DNA from: Fontivita pretiosa | GTDB lineage: Bacteria > Planctomycetota > Phycisphaerae > Tepidisphaerales > Tepidisphaeraceae | DNA: 64,000 bases | Direction of reading: 5' to 3' | Assembly (NCBI RefSeq): GCF_050410795.1 | Contig: NZ_CP191258.1 | Span: 4,712,001-4,776,000, forward strand | In this document: piece by piece, positions 8,457-16,509 of the stretch | Numbering within the stretch: position 1 is the stretch's first letter | Layout: every line of letters begins with the position of its first letter | Translations under genes and position numbers: made by a program | The notes under the pieces: generated by a model | The model's input: the letters and a program-made list of their open reading frames with translations, nothing else | Told to the model about the DNA's origin: nothing | Database searches by the model: none

Positions 8457-9395
8457 TCAGGTCAACTGCGGGGCATACTCCCTGAGCGTCTGCTCGAAGC
8501 TGCGCGGCTGCCAGCCGAAGTCGTCGATGAACTTGGTCAGGTCGCAGGTGTTGTCCTCCTGGCTCATGATGACCTGATCGCGATTGAAAGGCAGCATCCA
8601 TGCTGGCAGGATCGAGCACAGCAGTCGGGCGTACCAGGCCGGGATGGAAACCACCAGCCGCCGGCGCCCTCGCAACACCTGCGCGCTGATGTGATGAAGC
8701 TGTGGCCAGGTGAGCTGATCCGGCCCGCCAAGCGGATAGACTTCCCCGATGGTTTTGGGATTTTGCAGGCAATCGACGAACGCGCGTGCAACGTCGCCGA
8801 CGTACACAGGCTGAAGCAATCCGGCGCGTCCGCTGCCAAACGTCGGCAGCAGAGTGTCGCTGAAGTAAGGCATGAACAGGAACGGTGGCGCCGTGCCGCG
8901 GACCCATCGCGCCTCCAGGCGCATGAACTCGCCCTGCGGGCCGTGGATCAGCGACGGGCGGATGATCGTCCATTGCAGCCCGGATGCGCGGACATATTCC
9001 TCGGCCAGGAATTTGGTCTTGTGATACTCACTGACGGCGTCGGGGCGCGTGCCCAGGGCGGACATGTGGATGTAGCGATTGACGCCGGCGCGCCGGGCTG
9101 CATCCACCACGCTCATCGTCGCCTCCACGTGCATGCGATGGAACGTGATGCCGCGCGAAGGCTGTTGCCTGATGATCCCGACCAGGTGGATCACGGCCTG
9201 ACACTCGCCGATGGCGTCGGCGATCGCCTGCGCGTCAAACAGGGAAGCGTTGACGGAGCTGACCAGCGGGTGGGAGAGCTGAAGCGGGCGGCGGTGAATC
9301 AGCGCCTTGACCGGATAATTGCGAGCCAGCAGTTCCTGGACGACCGCGGTTCCGACGAATCCGCTGGCCCCCGTGACAAAGACCGGGCCGGGCAT
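8457..9395 (-). CDS. NAD(P)-binding epimerase/reductase of the extended SDR (NDUFA9-like) family
   Basis: 312 residues with the Rossmann motif VTGASGFVG at residues 5-13, the conserved YHKTKFLAEEYV (Tyr-x3-Lys) segment, and RPSLIHGP, as in atypical extended SDRs related to complex I subunit NDUFA9. These proteins bind NAD(P)H, and many have no known substrate. ATG at 9395 was chosen because AGGAGG lies 8-9 bases upstream; a longer frame to 9479 is not supported. No complex I genes are nearby. Confidence 0.9.
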   Translation of the reverse strand: MPGPVFVTGASGFVGTAVVQELLARNYPVKALIHRRPLQLSHPLVSSVNASLFDAQAIADAIGECQAVIHLVGIIRQQPSRGITFHRMHVEATMSVVDAARRAGVNRYIHMSALGTRPDAVSEYHKTKFLAEEYVRASGLQWTIIRPSLIHGPQGEFMRLEARWVRGTAPPFLFMPYFSDTLLPTFGSGRAGLLQPVYVGDVARAFVDCLQNPKTIGEVYPLGGPDQLTWPQLHHISAQVLRGRRRLVVSIPAWYARLLCSILPAWMLPFNRDQVIMSQEDNTCDLTKFIDDFGWQPRSFEQTLREYAPQLT

Positions 9396-9510
9396 GCAGT
9401 GGGCCTCCTTCCGTAACGTTGCGGCTGTGCGCAGGCTGGCAACGTAAGGCAAGGGGGCTGTCCAGGCAAACTGCTGCAACCGTGCACTGGAACGGTTGGG
9501 GGAGATTTTC

Positions 9511-9540
9511 TTGACGTTGAACCGGTTAATTCTCTAGAAT
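9511..9540 (+). promoter_or_regulatory. Predicted promoter that forces a downstream start for the PAS/GAF/receiver gene
   Basis: TTGACG (9511-9516) and TAGAAT (9535-9540) with an 18-base spacer. The first ATG of the reading frame, at 9539, lies inside the -10 element, so it cannot be translated from this promoter. The spacer contains the 8-bp palindrome AACCGGTT (9520-9527), a possible operator. Confidence 0.5.
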
Positions 9541-9574
9541 GTTTCGTTCAAAGTTTCACAGGAGCGTCAAGGGC

Positions 9575-11269
9575 TTGCACGAGACGCGACCCAAAGTACT
9601 GGTCCTCAGCGGGCAGATGTCGGGACGGGCACCCGTCATCCAGTCCATCCGAGAGCACTGCGACGTAGTCGAAATCGGCTCGATCGATCAGGCGATCGAG
9701 GCGCTGCGAAACGATCACTTCGACGCCGTCTTCTCCGACTCGGCCGATTTCCTGCCGCTGGAGCGCGCGCTGGTCTCGCAGCAGGCGAGTCTGATCCTGA
9801 ACACGATCGGGGAGGGCGTTTGCATCGTCGATGGCGAGGGGCGATGTAACTGGATGAACAAGAAGATGCAGGCCTGGCCGCCGCGCGTGCACGAGAAGAT
9901 CCGCCGGACCTGTCAGGAAGCCTTCGAGCTTTTCAGCAAGCAGGTCTCTCCGCTCACCTCCGAATCCTCCGGCTATTTCAGCCGCTCCAAACGTTACGCA
10001 CTGAACATCGAAGACCAGCAGTTTCTGGAGATGATCGCCTCGCCGGTGATCTCGCCCAGCGGACAGGTCGTGCAGGTGGTGGCCGTCGTGTGGGATGCGA
10101 CCGGTTCTCGCCGCATGCAGCAGAAGATCGACGCGATCGACAAGGCCGGGCGCGAGCTGGTGCGCCTCGAGGCCGACGCGATGAGCAAGCTGAACGTCGC
10201 CGAGCGACTGAAGCTGCTGGAAGAGAAGATCGTCAGCTATACCAAAGAGCTGATGCACTTCGATCATTTCGCGATTCGGCTGCTGGATCGCCGAACCAAC
10301 AAGCTGGAAGTGGTGATCAGCGCCGGCCTGCCGCCGGAAGCGGTAAACATCGAGCTGTTCGCCGAGCCGGAGGGAAATGGCATCAGCGGTTATGTGGCGG
10401 CGACGGGTCGCAGCTACATCTGCCCGGACATCGAGCGCGATCCACGCTACGTGTTCGGTGTCGAGGGGGCCAAGAGCTCGCTGACCGTGCCCCTGCGATT
10501 GCACGACAAGGTGATCGGGGTGTTCAACATCGAGTCGCGTCAGCGGGCGGCATTCACCGAGGACGACCGCCAGTTCGCCGAGATCTTCGGACGCTACGTC
10601 GCGATCGCGCTGAACATCCTGGATCTGATGGTGGTCGAACGGGTGGGCACGGCGCATAAGATCGCCGACGATGTCAATGCCGAAGTCGCCGGCCCCCTCA
10701 ACGACATCGCGCTGGACGCCACCAGCCTCATGGACGAGTACATCGGGCACGAGGATCTGCGAACCAGGCTCCAGGCGATCGTGAACAACGTCCAGGCGAT
10801 TCAGAAGGCGTTGCGTCAGGCGGCAGAGGGACCGAACACGATCCTGGGGGCTGGCGAGGTCAAGGGCGAGCAGGATCCGCTGCTCAGTGGCGCCTGTGTC
10901 CTGGTGGCCGACGACGAACCCAACATCCGCAATACGATCAGCGACATCCTGCGCAAGTATCACGTTTCGGTGACGGCGGTATGCACCGGGGCCGAAGCGA
11001 TCGACTCGATGTCTCAGCAGAGCTTCGATCTGGTCATCAGCGACATCAAGATGCCGGACAAGACCGGCTACGATGTCTTCGCCGCCGCCCGACGCATCTC
11101 TCCATCCCTGCCGGTGATCCTGATGACCGGGTTCGGGTACGACCCGAATCACTGCATCGTCCGCGCCAGCCAGGAAGGCTTGCAGGCGGTGCTGTTCAAG
11201 CCGTTCAAGGTAGACCAACTGCTCAGCGAAGTACGCAAGGCATTGCAGGCGGTTCCCGCCAAGAGCTAG
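9575..11269 (+). CDS. PAS-GAF-receiver signalling protein
   Basis: 564 residues from the TTG at 9575, which follows AGGAG (9560-9564). The order is: an N-terminal receiver-like fold (LVLSGQMSG..) without a usable phospho-acceptor, a PAS-like domain (NTIGEGVCIVDGEGRCNWMNKKM), a GAF domain (about 225-365, HFAIRLLDRRT..SLTVPLRLHDKVIGVFNIES), a helical segment like a degenerate dimerisation region, and a C-terminal CheY-like receiver with phospho-acceptor D490 (VISDIKMPDK), acidic pair DDE, and K in LFKPFK. There is no ATPase or output domain, so it probably works as an intermediate sink or scaffold in a phosphorelay. The orphan histidine kinase at 656-1459 is the nearest possible donor, which is conjecture. 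Confidence 0.9.
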   Translation: MHETRPKVLVLSGQMSGRAPVIQSIREHCDVVEIGSIDQAIEALRNDHFDAVFSDSADFLPLERALVSQQASLILNTIGEGVCIVDGEGRCNWMNKKMQAWPPRVHEKIRRTCQEAFELFSKQVSPLTSESSGYFSRSKRYALNIEDQQFLEMIASPVISPSGQVVQVVAVVWDATGSRRMQQKIDAIDKAGRELVRLEADAMSKLNVAERLKLLEEKIVSYTKELMHFDHFAIRLLDRRTNKLEVVISAGLPPEAVNIELFAEPEGNGISGYVAATGRSYICPDIERDPRYVFGVEGAKSSLTVPLRLHDKVIGVFNIESRQRAAFTEDDRQFAEIFGRYVAIALNILDLMVVERVGTAHKIADDVNAEVAGPLNDIALDATSLMDEYIGHEDLRTRLQAIVNNVQAIQKALRQAAEGPNTILGAGEVKGEQDPLLSGACVLVADDEPNIRNTISDILRKYHVSVTAVCTGAEAIDSMSQQSFDLVISDIKMPDKTGYDVFAAARRISPSLPVILMTGFGYDPNHCIVRASQEGLQAVLFKPFKVDQLLSEVRKALQAVPAKS

Positions 11270-11273
11270 CTCG

Positions 11274-11283
11274 CCCCCCCCCC
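11274..11283. repeat. Ten-base poly-C tract between convergent genes
   Basis: A run of ten cytosines lies five bases after the stop of the PAS/GAF/receiver gene. No gene is interrupted. Homopolymer length here may vary or be a sequencing uncertainty. Confidence 0.9.
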
Positions 11284-11313
11284 GCGCAAGTCACGCCGCC
11301 GTCTCGCTCCGAA

Positions 11314-12930
11314 TCATTCGAATTCCAGTCCGTAGATTTTGGCCTTGTCCAGCTTGAATCGCAGGACGATCGGCTGGCGGTCGGCAATGCCCAGATCGTC
11401 GGCGCCCTGCCAGGTCACGGGCGTGCGGAACTGATCGCCAACGATCGGTTTGGCCTGGGCGAAGCTTCGCCCCGGCAGGGGGTTGGCGTGCACATCGCAG
11501 GCCTCGACCAGGATGCTGCCAGCGCGCTGGGTGACCGCGTTGATCAGCAGCCGTTTGCCTGGCGCTACGAACGCGACCGTCGTGAACTCACCCTGCTCAG
11601 GCGCTTCGAGCGCGACAAGCCTTCCCTTCGGCCAGATCGCCAAACCGACATCGTAGCCCCAGGCGCCGCGCGGATACTTGTGTGGATACACGTAGCCCGT
11701 GTAAGGCAGCGCCCAGCTTCGGTCGGGCAGCTCCACCAGGGTCGGATGCGCGAAGATGCATCCGCCGTCCCATTGTCCGGGCGTGTTGGTCTTCAGCACC
11801 GGCGAGCCGGGAATCCGCGTCCAGTTCTTCGTATTGTCGCTGGACCATACCTCGATGCTGGTGGTGTCGTCGGCCTGGTGGTAGATCGCCGGAAACAGCA
11901 GGTGATGATCCGGCGCGCCGGGGATGGTGGTCTTGCAGTTGGTGTAGAAGGTGTCGGTGGGGGGAATGTCGGCGCCGGGCTGGATGATCAGCTCCGAGAG
12001 GGGAAATTCGCGGAAGTTGTCGGTTTCGCTGCGGCCGATGGCGCGGCGGGCGATGAAGTCGTGCATTCGCCCCTCCGGTCGCTGCGCCCCGGGCGCCCGC
12101 GGCCCCAGCAGTTGTGCCCGCGTGAACATGATGTACTTGTTCAACTGTTCATCGAAGTAGGCGATGATCTGCGTATCGCTGACCTCGACGCTGATCGGCT
12201 CGGTCAGCTCCGTCCAGTTGAACCCATCCGGGGAAACCGCGGCCCGGATCGAGTGGAATCGCCCGGGGTCTTCTTCTTCGGCGAATACGGAGATCGGACG
12301 TCGCTTGCGGTACTCCTGAATGATTTTGGGGTCGGTTCTGGCGGCCCAGATCGACTTGTAGCGCTCCGCCGGCGGCGCATGCGGATCGACGAAGATGTAG
12401 CCGCCAGGCGCGTTGTAAAGATTGTTGTCCCTGCTGCCGTTGTACTCGACCAGCCCGAGGCTGGGGCGGGTCCAGGTTTTGCCGTCGGTGGATTCGAAAT
12501 AGCAGCCGAAGCTCTTGCCGCGAGCTTCCTGAGCACCGGCCCACAGGCGGTACTTGCCGTTTTCGTAAATAAGGGTATTGCCGCTGATGCCCATTTTTTC
12601 CCAGGGCATCTCGCGGCGGATGATCGGCTGGCCGCGCTGCGCGGGCTCGGCGACGATGCGGATGCCGCGCGGGGCCAGATAGATGTCGAAGTGGGCGTCG
12701 TCGGGTCCGGCTTCGAACTCGCCGGAGGCGTAGACGCTCTTGCCGGAAGCATCCTTCCAGTCGAGCTGCCCCGGGCGAATGAAGTACCAGTTGGTGAAGA
12801 CCATGCGTTTGCCGGCCAGGGCATACGGCTCGCCGACGCTGCGGGTGTGATCGATCGCCAGGGCCGCGGCGTGCAGGCCGATCGCGCCCAGCATCGCCGC
12901 CAGTGACGTGAGAATGCGGGTGGTGTTCAT
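11314..12930 (-). CDS. Secreted glycosidase-like five-bladed beta-propeller protein
   Basis: 538 residues starting at ATG 12930, with a signal peptide (MNTTRILTSLAAMLG..ALA). The body shows repeated propeller motifs of GH32/GH43/GH68-type and sialidase-like folds: YRLWAGAQ, STDGKTWTRPSLGLVEYNG, SPDGFNWTELTEP, WSSDNTKNWTRIPGSPV, and the aromatic WDGGCIFAHPTLVELPD. Proteins of this type in planctomycetes are exported and presumed to act on complex glycans, but I cannot identify catalytic acids, so the hydrolase role is inferred. It lies tail to tail with the receiver protein and head to head with the URO-D-family gene, which starts 62 bases away. Confidence 0.75.
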   Translation of the reverse strand: MNTTRILTSLAAMLGAIGLHAAALAIDHTRSVGEPYALAGKRMVFTNWYFIRPGQLDWKDASGKSVYASGEFEAGPDDAHFDIYLAPRGIRIVAEPAQRGQPIIRREMPWEKMGISGNTLIYENGKYRLWAGAQEARGKSFGCYFESTDGKTWTRPSLGLVEYNGSRDNNLYNAPGGYIFVDPHAPPAERYKSIWAARTDPKIIQEYRKRRPISVFAEEEDPGRFHSIRAAVSPDGFNWTELTEPISVEVSDTQIIAYFDEQLNKYIMFTRAQLLGPRAPGAQRPEGRMHDFIARRAIGRSETDNFREFPLSELIIQPGADIPPTDTFYTNCKTTIPGAPDHHLLFPAIYHQADDTTSIEVWSSDNTKNWTRIPGSPVLKTNTPGQWDGGCIFAHPTLVELPDRSWALPYTGYVYPHKYPRGAWGYDVGLAIWPKGRLVALEAPEQGEFTTVAFVAPGKRLLINAVTQRAGSILVEACDVHANPLPGRSFAQAKPIVGDQFRTPVTWQGADDLGIADRQPIVLRFKLDKAKIYGLEFE

Positions 12931-12991
12931 GGCGGTACATCCTGCCACGGGCAATCTATGAAATCAATGCTTTATCGATTATTCTGATTCC

Positions 12992-14119
12992 ATGCCTCAC
13001 ATGACCAGTCGTGAACGCGTTCGCGCGGCGCTGGATTTCCAGCCGCCCGATCAGTTGCCCTGCCATGAAATGTTCTGGGACGACACGATCCCCACCTGGC
13101 AACAGCAGGGAATGCCCGCCGACGTGCATCCGTCCGACTACTTTGGGCTGGACATCGCCTGGATGTACCTGGATACCTCTCCGCAATGTCCGCAGCGGCA
13201 GTTGCGTCGCGAAGGGGGATACATCACCTACCAGGACCGCTACGGCTGCACCATCACCAAGCCGGTCGACAAGACCGGAAGTCTGGACTTCAAGGATCAC
13301 GTCACCACGGATCGCAATGCTTGGGAAAAGCTCAAGCCTCAACTGACACTGAGCCCGGACCCCAATGCCCCGGCACGCATCGACGATGCTTCGTACTTCG
13401 CGCACATGGATCCTTATCCGGACTGGCCGACGGCGCAACGCAAGTATCGCGCGCTGCGCGACACGAATCGCTACGTGCTGTTCCGCGCGTATGGCCCGTG
13501 GAACGCGGCCTGGCGGCATCGCGGCATGGAACAGCTCATGATGGACCTGATCGAATCGCCGGACTGGGTGCAGGACATGGCCGAAACGTACCAGTCGCTG
13601 GTGATCGCGATTCTCCGCAAGTGCCTGGACATGGACATGCGCCCCGACGGCTTCATCATGTTCGAGGACCTGGGATGGAAAAAGTCGATGCTGATCTCGC
13701 CGCAGGCGTGGCGGCGATATCTGCTGCCATCGGTGCAGCGGGTGGGGCAGTTCCTGCGTGACAACCGCATCGATTTCTGGACACATTCCGACGGCGCCAT
13801 CGAGCCGATCATCGACGACCTGATTGAGTGTGGATTGAAGTTGCTCAATCCGCTGGAGACCGCCGCCGGGCTGAACGTCGTCGAGATGCGCCGTCGTTAC
13901 GGCAAGCGGTTGGCGTTCTGGGGGAACATTTCCGTTACGAACATGCTGGGGCCAAAGGAAGCGCTGCGGGCCGAGATTCATCAGAAGGTGCCGATCGCCC
14001 GGCAGGGCGGGTACATCTTCGGCTCGGATCATTCGGTCCCGCCGCAGGTCAGCTTCGAGCGATACCGCTGGATGCTGGCCGAGGCGCGGGCGTGCTTCCT
14101 CGGAAAAACGCAGGGCTGA
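12992..14119 (+). CDS. Uroporphyrinogen decarboxylase-superfamily protein (not heme-associated)
   Basis: 375 residues with the N-terminal TSRERVRAALDFQPPDQLP signature of the URO-D superfamily, and a C-terminal GGYIFGSDHSVPPQVS segment. True HemE decarboxylates uroporphyrinogen III, while many paralogues are corrinoid-dependent methyltransferases or unassigned. No heme gene, corrinoid protein or methyltransferase partner is nearby, and the flanking genes suggest glycan or polyol metabolism, so I would not call it hemE. The ATG at 12992 is followed by a second ATG at 13001. Confidence 0.85.
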   Translation: MPHMTSRERVRAALDFQPPDQLPCHEMFWDDTIPTWQQQGMPADVHPSDYFGLDIAWMYLDTSPQCPQRQLRREGGYITYQDRYGCTITKPVDKTGSLDFKDHVTTDRNAWEKLKPQLTLSPDPNAPARIDDASYFAHMDPYPDWPTAQRKYRALRDTNRYVLFRAYGPWNAAWRHRGMEQLMMDLIESPDWVQDMAETYQSLVIAILRKCLDMDMRPDGFIMFEDLGWKKSMLISPQAWRRYLLPSVQRVGQFLRDNRIDFWTHSDGAIEPIIDDLIECGLKLLNPLETAAGLNVVEMRRRYGKRLAFWGNISVTNMLGPKEALRAEIHQKVPIARQGGYIFGSDHSVPPQVSFERYRWMLAEARACFLGKTQG

Positions 14120-14151
14120 GGGCGCAGCAGGAGCAACGGATATGCCTTGCC

Positions 14152-15177
14152 TCAGAACTCAACGACGGCCTTGATCAGCCCGGCGCTGGTGTTGAGCCAT
14201 TCGGGCAGCCGCCCGATGAGCTGATCGCAACGTGCGCGGTGGGTGATCCAGGGGGTTGTGTCGATCTGCCCTGACTCGATCATCGCGATGATGCGGGTGA
14301 AATTGGCGGGCAGGGCGTTGCGAGTGGCCAGCAGCGTGATCTCGCGACGATGAAAGTTGGGATCATCGAAGCTGAGCTGACCCTGGAACAGGCCGACGAA
14401 GACGATCCGCCCGCCGGGGGCGACCAGCTCGAACGTTCTGGCCATCGACTGGGGGTTTCCGGTGGCGTCGAAGATGGCGGTGGGCAGCTCGCCTTCACTC
14501 AGGTCGCGCAGTTGCTGCAAGAGATCGGCACCTGCATCGATGGTGTGCTGCACATGGAGTTGCCGGCGACAGAAATCGAGGCGTGACTCGCGGATGTCGG
14601 CGACGATCAGGTTGGCGCCGGCGGCTCGAGCGAACGGGATCACCGACAGGCCGATGGGCCCGGCGCCCAGGATCAGGACCGTCTCGCCCGGCTCCAGCGC
14701 AGCGCGATCGGCGGCGTGAGCGCCGATGGCCAGCATTTCGACCAATGCGAGCTGATCCAGGGACAGCGTCTGAGACCGGTGCAGCTTGTTGATGGGCACG
14801 ACGATCCGCTCGCGCATGCCGCCATCGACGTGCACGCCCAGCACCACGAGCGAGGCGCAGCAGTTTGGCTTGCCGCGCCGACAGGCGATGCACCGCCCGC
14901 AGTTCAGGTATGGCTCCACCGAGCAGCGGTCGCCCGGCTTTACACTGGACTGCGGTCCGTCGCGGGCGTTTACCTGCTCGACCACGACGCCCAACTCGTG
15001 GCCAAGAATTCGCGGATAGCTGAAAAATGGCTGGCGGCCATGGTACGCGTGCCAGTCGGTCCCGCAGATGCCCACGCGATGCACGCGAACCAGCGCATGG
15101 CCCGGCGGAACCTCAGCCGGTTCATCCGTCTGCGTGAAGCGCATCTGGCCGGGCTGATCGAGGATGAGCGTGTTCAT
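14152..15177 (-). CDS. Zinc-dependent medium-chain alcohol/polyol dehydrogenase
   Basis: 341 residues. The catalytic zinc site is visible in GICGTDWHAY and GHELG. The structural zinc site is the four-cysteine lobe CGRCIACRRGKPNCC. The Rossmann motif is GAGPIGLSV, followed by VADIRESR, where the acidic residue implies NAD use. The pattern fits threonine/sorbitol/galactitol-phosphate dehydrogenases, which oxidise secondary alcohols of sugars and polyols. ATG 15177 gives the canonical N-terminus. It is convergent with the URO-D-family gene (32 bases between stops). The substrate is unassigned. Confidence 0.93.
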   Translation of the reverse strand: MNTLILDQPGQMRFTQTDEPAEVPPGHALVRVHRVGICGTDWHAYHGRQPFFSYPRILGHELGVVVEQVNARDGPQSSVKPGDRCSVEPYLNCGRCIACRRGKPNCCASLVVLGVHVDGGMRERIVVPINKLHRSQTLSLDQLALVEMLAIGAHAADRAALEPGETVLILGAGPIGLSVIPFARAAGANLIVADIRESRLDFCRRQLHVQHTIDAGADLLQQLRDLSEGELPTAIFDATGNPQSMARTFELVAPGGRIVFVGLFQGQLSFDDPNFHRREITLLATRNALPANFTRIIAMIESGQIDTTPWITHRARCDQLIGRLPEWLNTSAGLIKAVVEF

Positions 15178-15394
15178 CTTCACTGCTCTGCGCGGGAATC
15201 GTACCCGATCGGCCAACCCGGCGGCCAGCCGTCGCGTCTCGCCAGATTGTTCGGATCTGCCCAGTCTCTCGCGGCTGTACGTTGCACTGAACAGATGCCG
15301 GGCTGTGTCACGGGCGTCGCGCCCGCGCAGGGGATCAACTCATCACCGGCCAGACAGCGCGTGATCACCGCGCCCCTGCGGCGTCATCCGCGAA

Positions 15395-16282
15395 CTATCT
15401 CAGGCCAGGGTCGGCTTTGCCGTTCCACCAGCCGTTGTCGGGCTGGCCGTCCTGGTTAAAGTCGTCCATCTCCCTGAGGGTCATGGGCTGGGCGTGGCCA
15501 TCGCAGAACAGGACATTGACCTTGCCGTTGTTGCGTTCGGCGGGGGTAGAGCGGTGCAGGGGGTCGCCGTCGTTGCCGCCGGTGTAGCCGTAATTGCCCG
15601 GGCCGGGCGTGGCGCTGCTCTTGCGACTGCCGCGCGAGCCCAGCTCAAGCGACATCAGCGGGGGATCGATTACGTACACGCCTTCACTGGTCCACGTCGC
15701 CCCGCCGTTCTTCGAGCCGTTGGTGTCCGCGACGGCGATCGTTTTGGCCGACGCGCGAATCGCCGATTCCTTCGCGAAGTACTCACTGACCCCCGGCCAG
15801 GTGCGCCCGTTGCCCAGGTACTGCCAGTTGTATCCGTATCCCCCGAAGAACACCGACGTCGGGAGGATTCCCGGGTTGGCGTTGGGATCGACGGTGTGGT
15901 GGAAGGGTTTGTTCATCCGCTTTCGCTCGTTTTCGTCCAGGTGCGGGCTCATGTACACCTCGGTATTGCGCATGAACGGATAGATTGCATCGGCCCAGCG
16001 GAAACGCGCGCGATCCTTCATGCTCTGCCAGGCGGCCAGAGGATAGTAGCCACGGTTGTGAACTCGATACTGGACCAGCCCAACCCCGATTTGGCGGAGG
16101 TTGCTGAGGCTGGCGGTGGAACGGGCGGCGTGCCGGGCTTTGGAAAGCGTCGGCAGCAGGATGGCGATCAGCAGGGCGATGATCCCGATGACCACCAGCA
16201 GTTCGACCAGCGTGAAGGCCGGGCCGGAGGCTGTGCTTTTCCGATGACGCATCTGCCGACGGGTGTTGATTCGAACACTCAT
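15395..16282 (-). CDS. Type II secretion-like pseudopilin with H-X9-DG C-terminal motif
   Basis: 295 residues. The prepilin signal is FTLVELLVVIGIIALLIAILLP: cleavage before F with glutamate at +5, followed by a helix; basic residues precede it (RHRK). The C-terminus has the pattern H..NVLFCDGH that marks the planctomycete H-X9-DG pseudopilin family, present in many copies per genome. The protein would be processed by a prepilin peptidase and built into, or anchored like, a pseudopilus. The start is ATG 16282 with GGAG about 10 bases upstream. No other secretion gene is in the window. A promoter and 17-bp dyad lie upstream. Confidence 0.92.
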   Translation of the reverse strand: MSVRINTRRQMRHRKSTASGPAFTLVELLVVIGIIALLIAILLPTLSKARHAARSTASLSNLRQIGVGLVQYRVHNRGYYPLAAWQSMKDRARFRWADAIYPFMRNTEVYMSPHLDENERKRMNKPFHHTVDPNANPGILPTSVFFGGYGYNWQYLGNGRTWPGVSEYFAKESAIRASAKTIAVADTNGSKNGGATWTSEGVYVIDPPLMSLELGSRGSRKSSATPGPGNYGYTGGNDGDPLHRSTPAERNNGKVNVLFCDGHAQPMTLREMDDFNQDGQPDNGWWNGKADPGLR

Positions 16283-16383
16283 GACGATCGACTCCGTGAT
16301 CCCAAGCTCAGCCAGGGCCAATTTGATTGAACCGCGGGGCAGGGCTAGGCTGAGGTAGGCGATGCCCGGCGGCATTGTAGAAG

Positions 16384-16425
16384 TTGAGACTCAATCTCAA
16401 TATAATCTCAGGAGCAAACTGTCAA
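16384..16425 (-). promoter_or_regulatory. Promoter and Fur-box-like dyad ahead of the pseudopilin gene
   Basis: Minus strand: TTGACA (16420-16425) and TATATT (16399-16404) with a 15-base spacer. A perfect 6-5-6 inverted repeat TTGAGA-N5-TCTCAA occupies 16384-16400, overlapping the -10 element and the start site. The arms equal those of common Fur-type boxes (TTGAGAATGATTCTCAA). Regulation by a Fur-family protein is inference. The region also lies 110 bases before mnmA on the other strand. Confidence 0.5.
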
Positions 16426-16509
16426 GAAGAGATCGCAAGTCTTGTTGTGCCGCTCTAATCCTCAATTTTGAGGGATTCAGGCGATTGACAGCAGATTAAA
16501 TGGTCGGAA

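Noticed and set aside
9548..11218. 556-codon minus-strand frame opposite the PAS-GAF-receiver gene
   Set aside because: No recognisable domain; the sense strand encodes intact motifs.
12992..14119. Calling the URO-D-family gene hemE
   Set aside because: No heme biosynthesis context, and the superfamily contains many non-HemE proteins.
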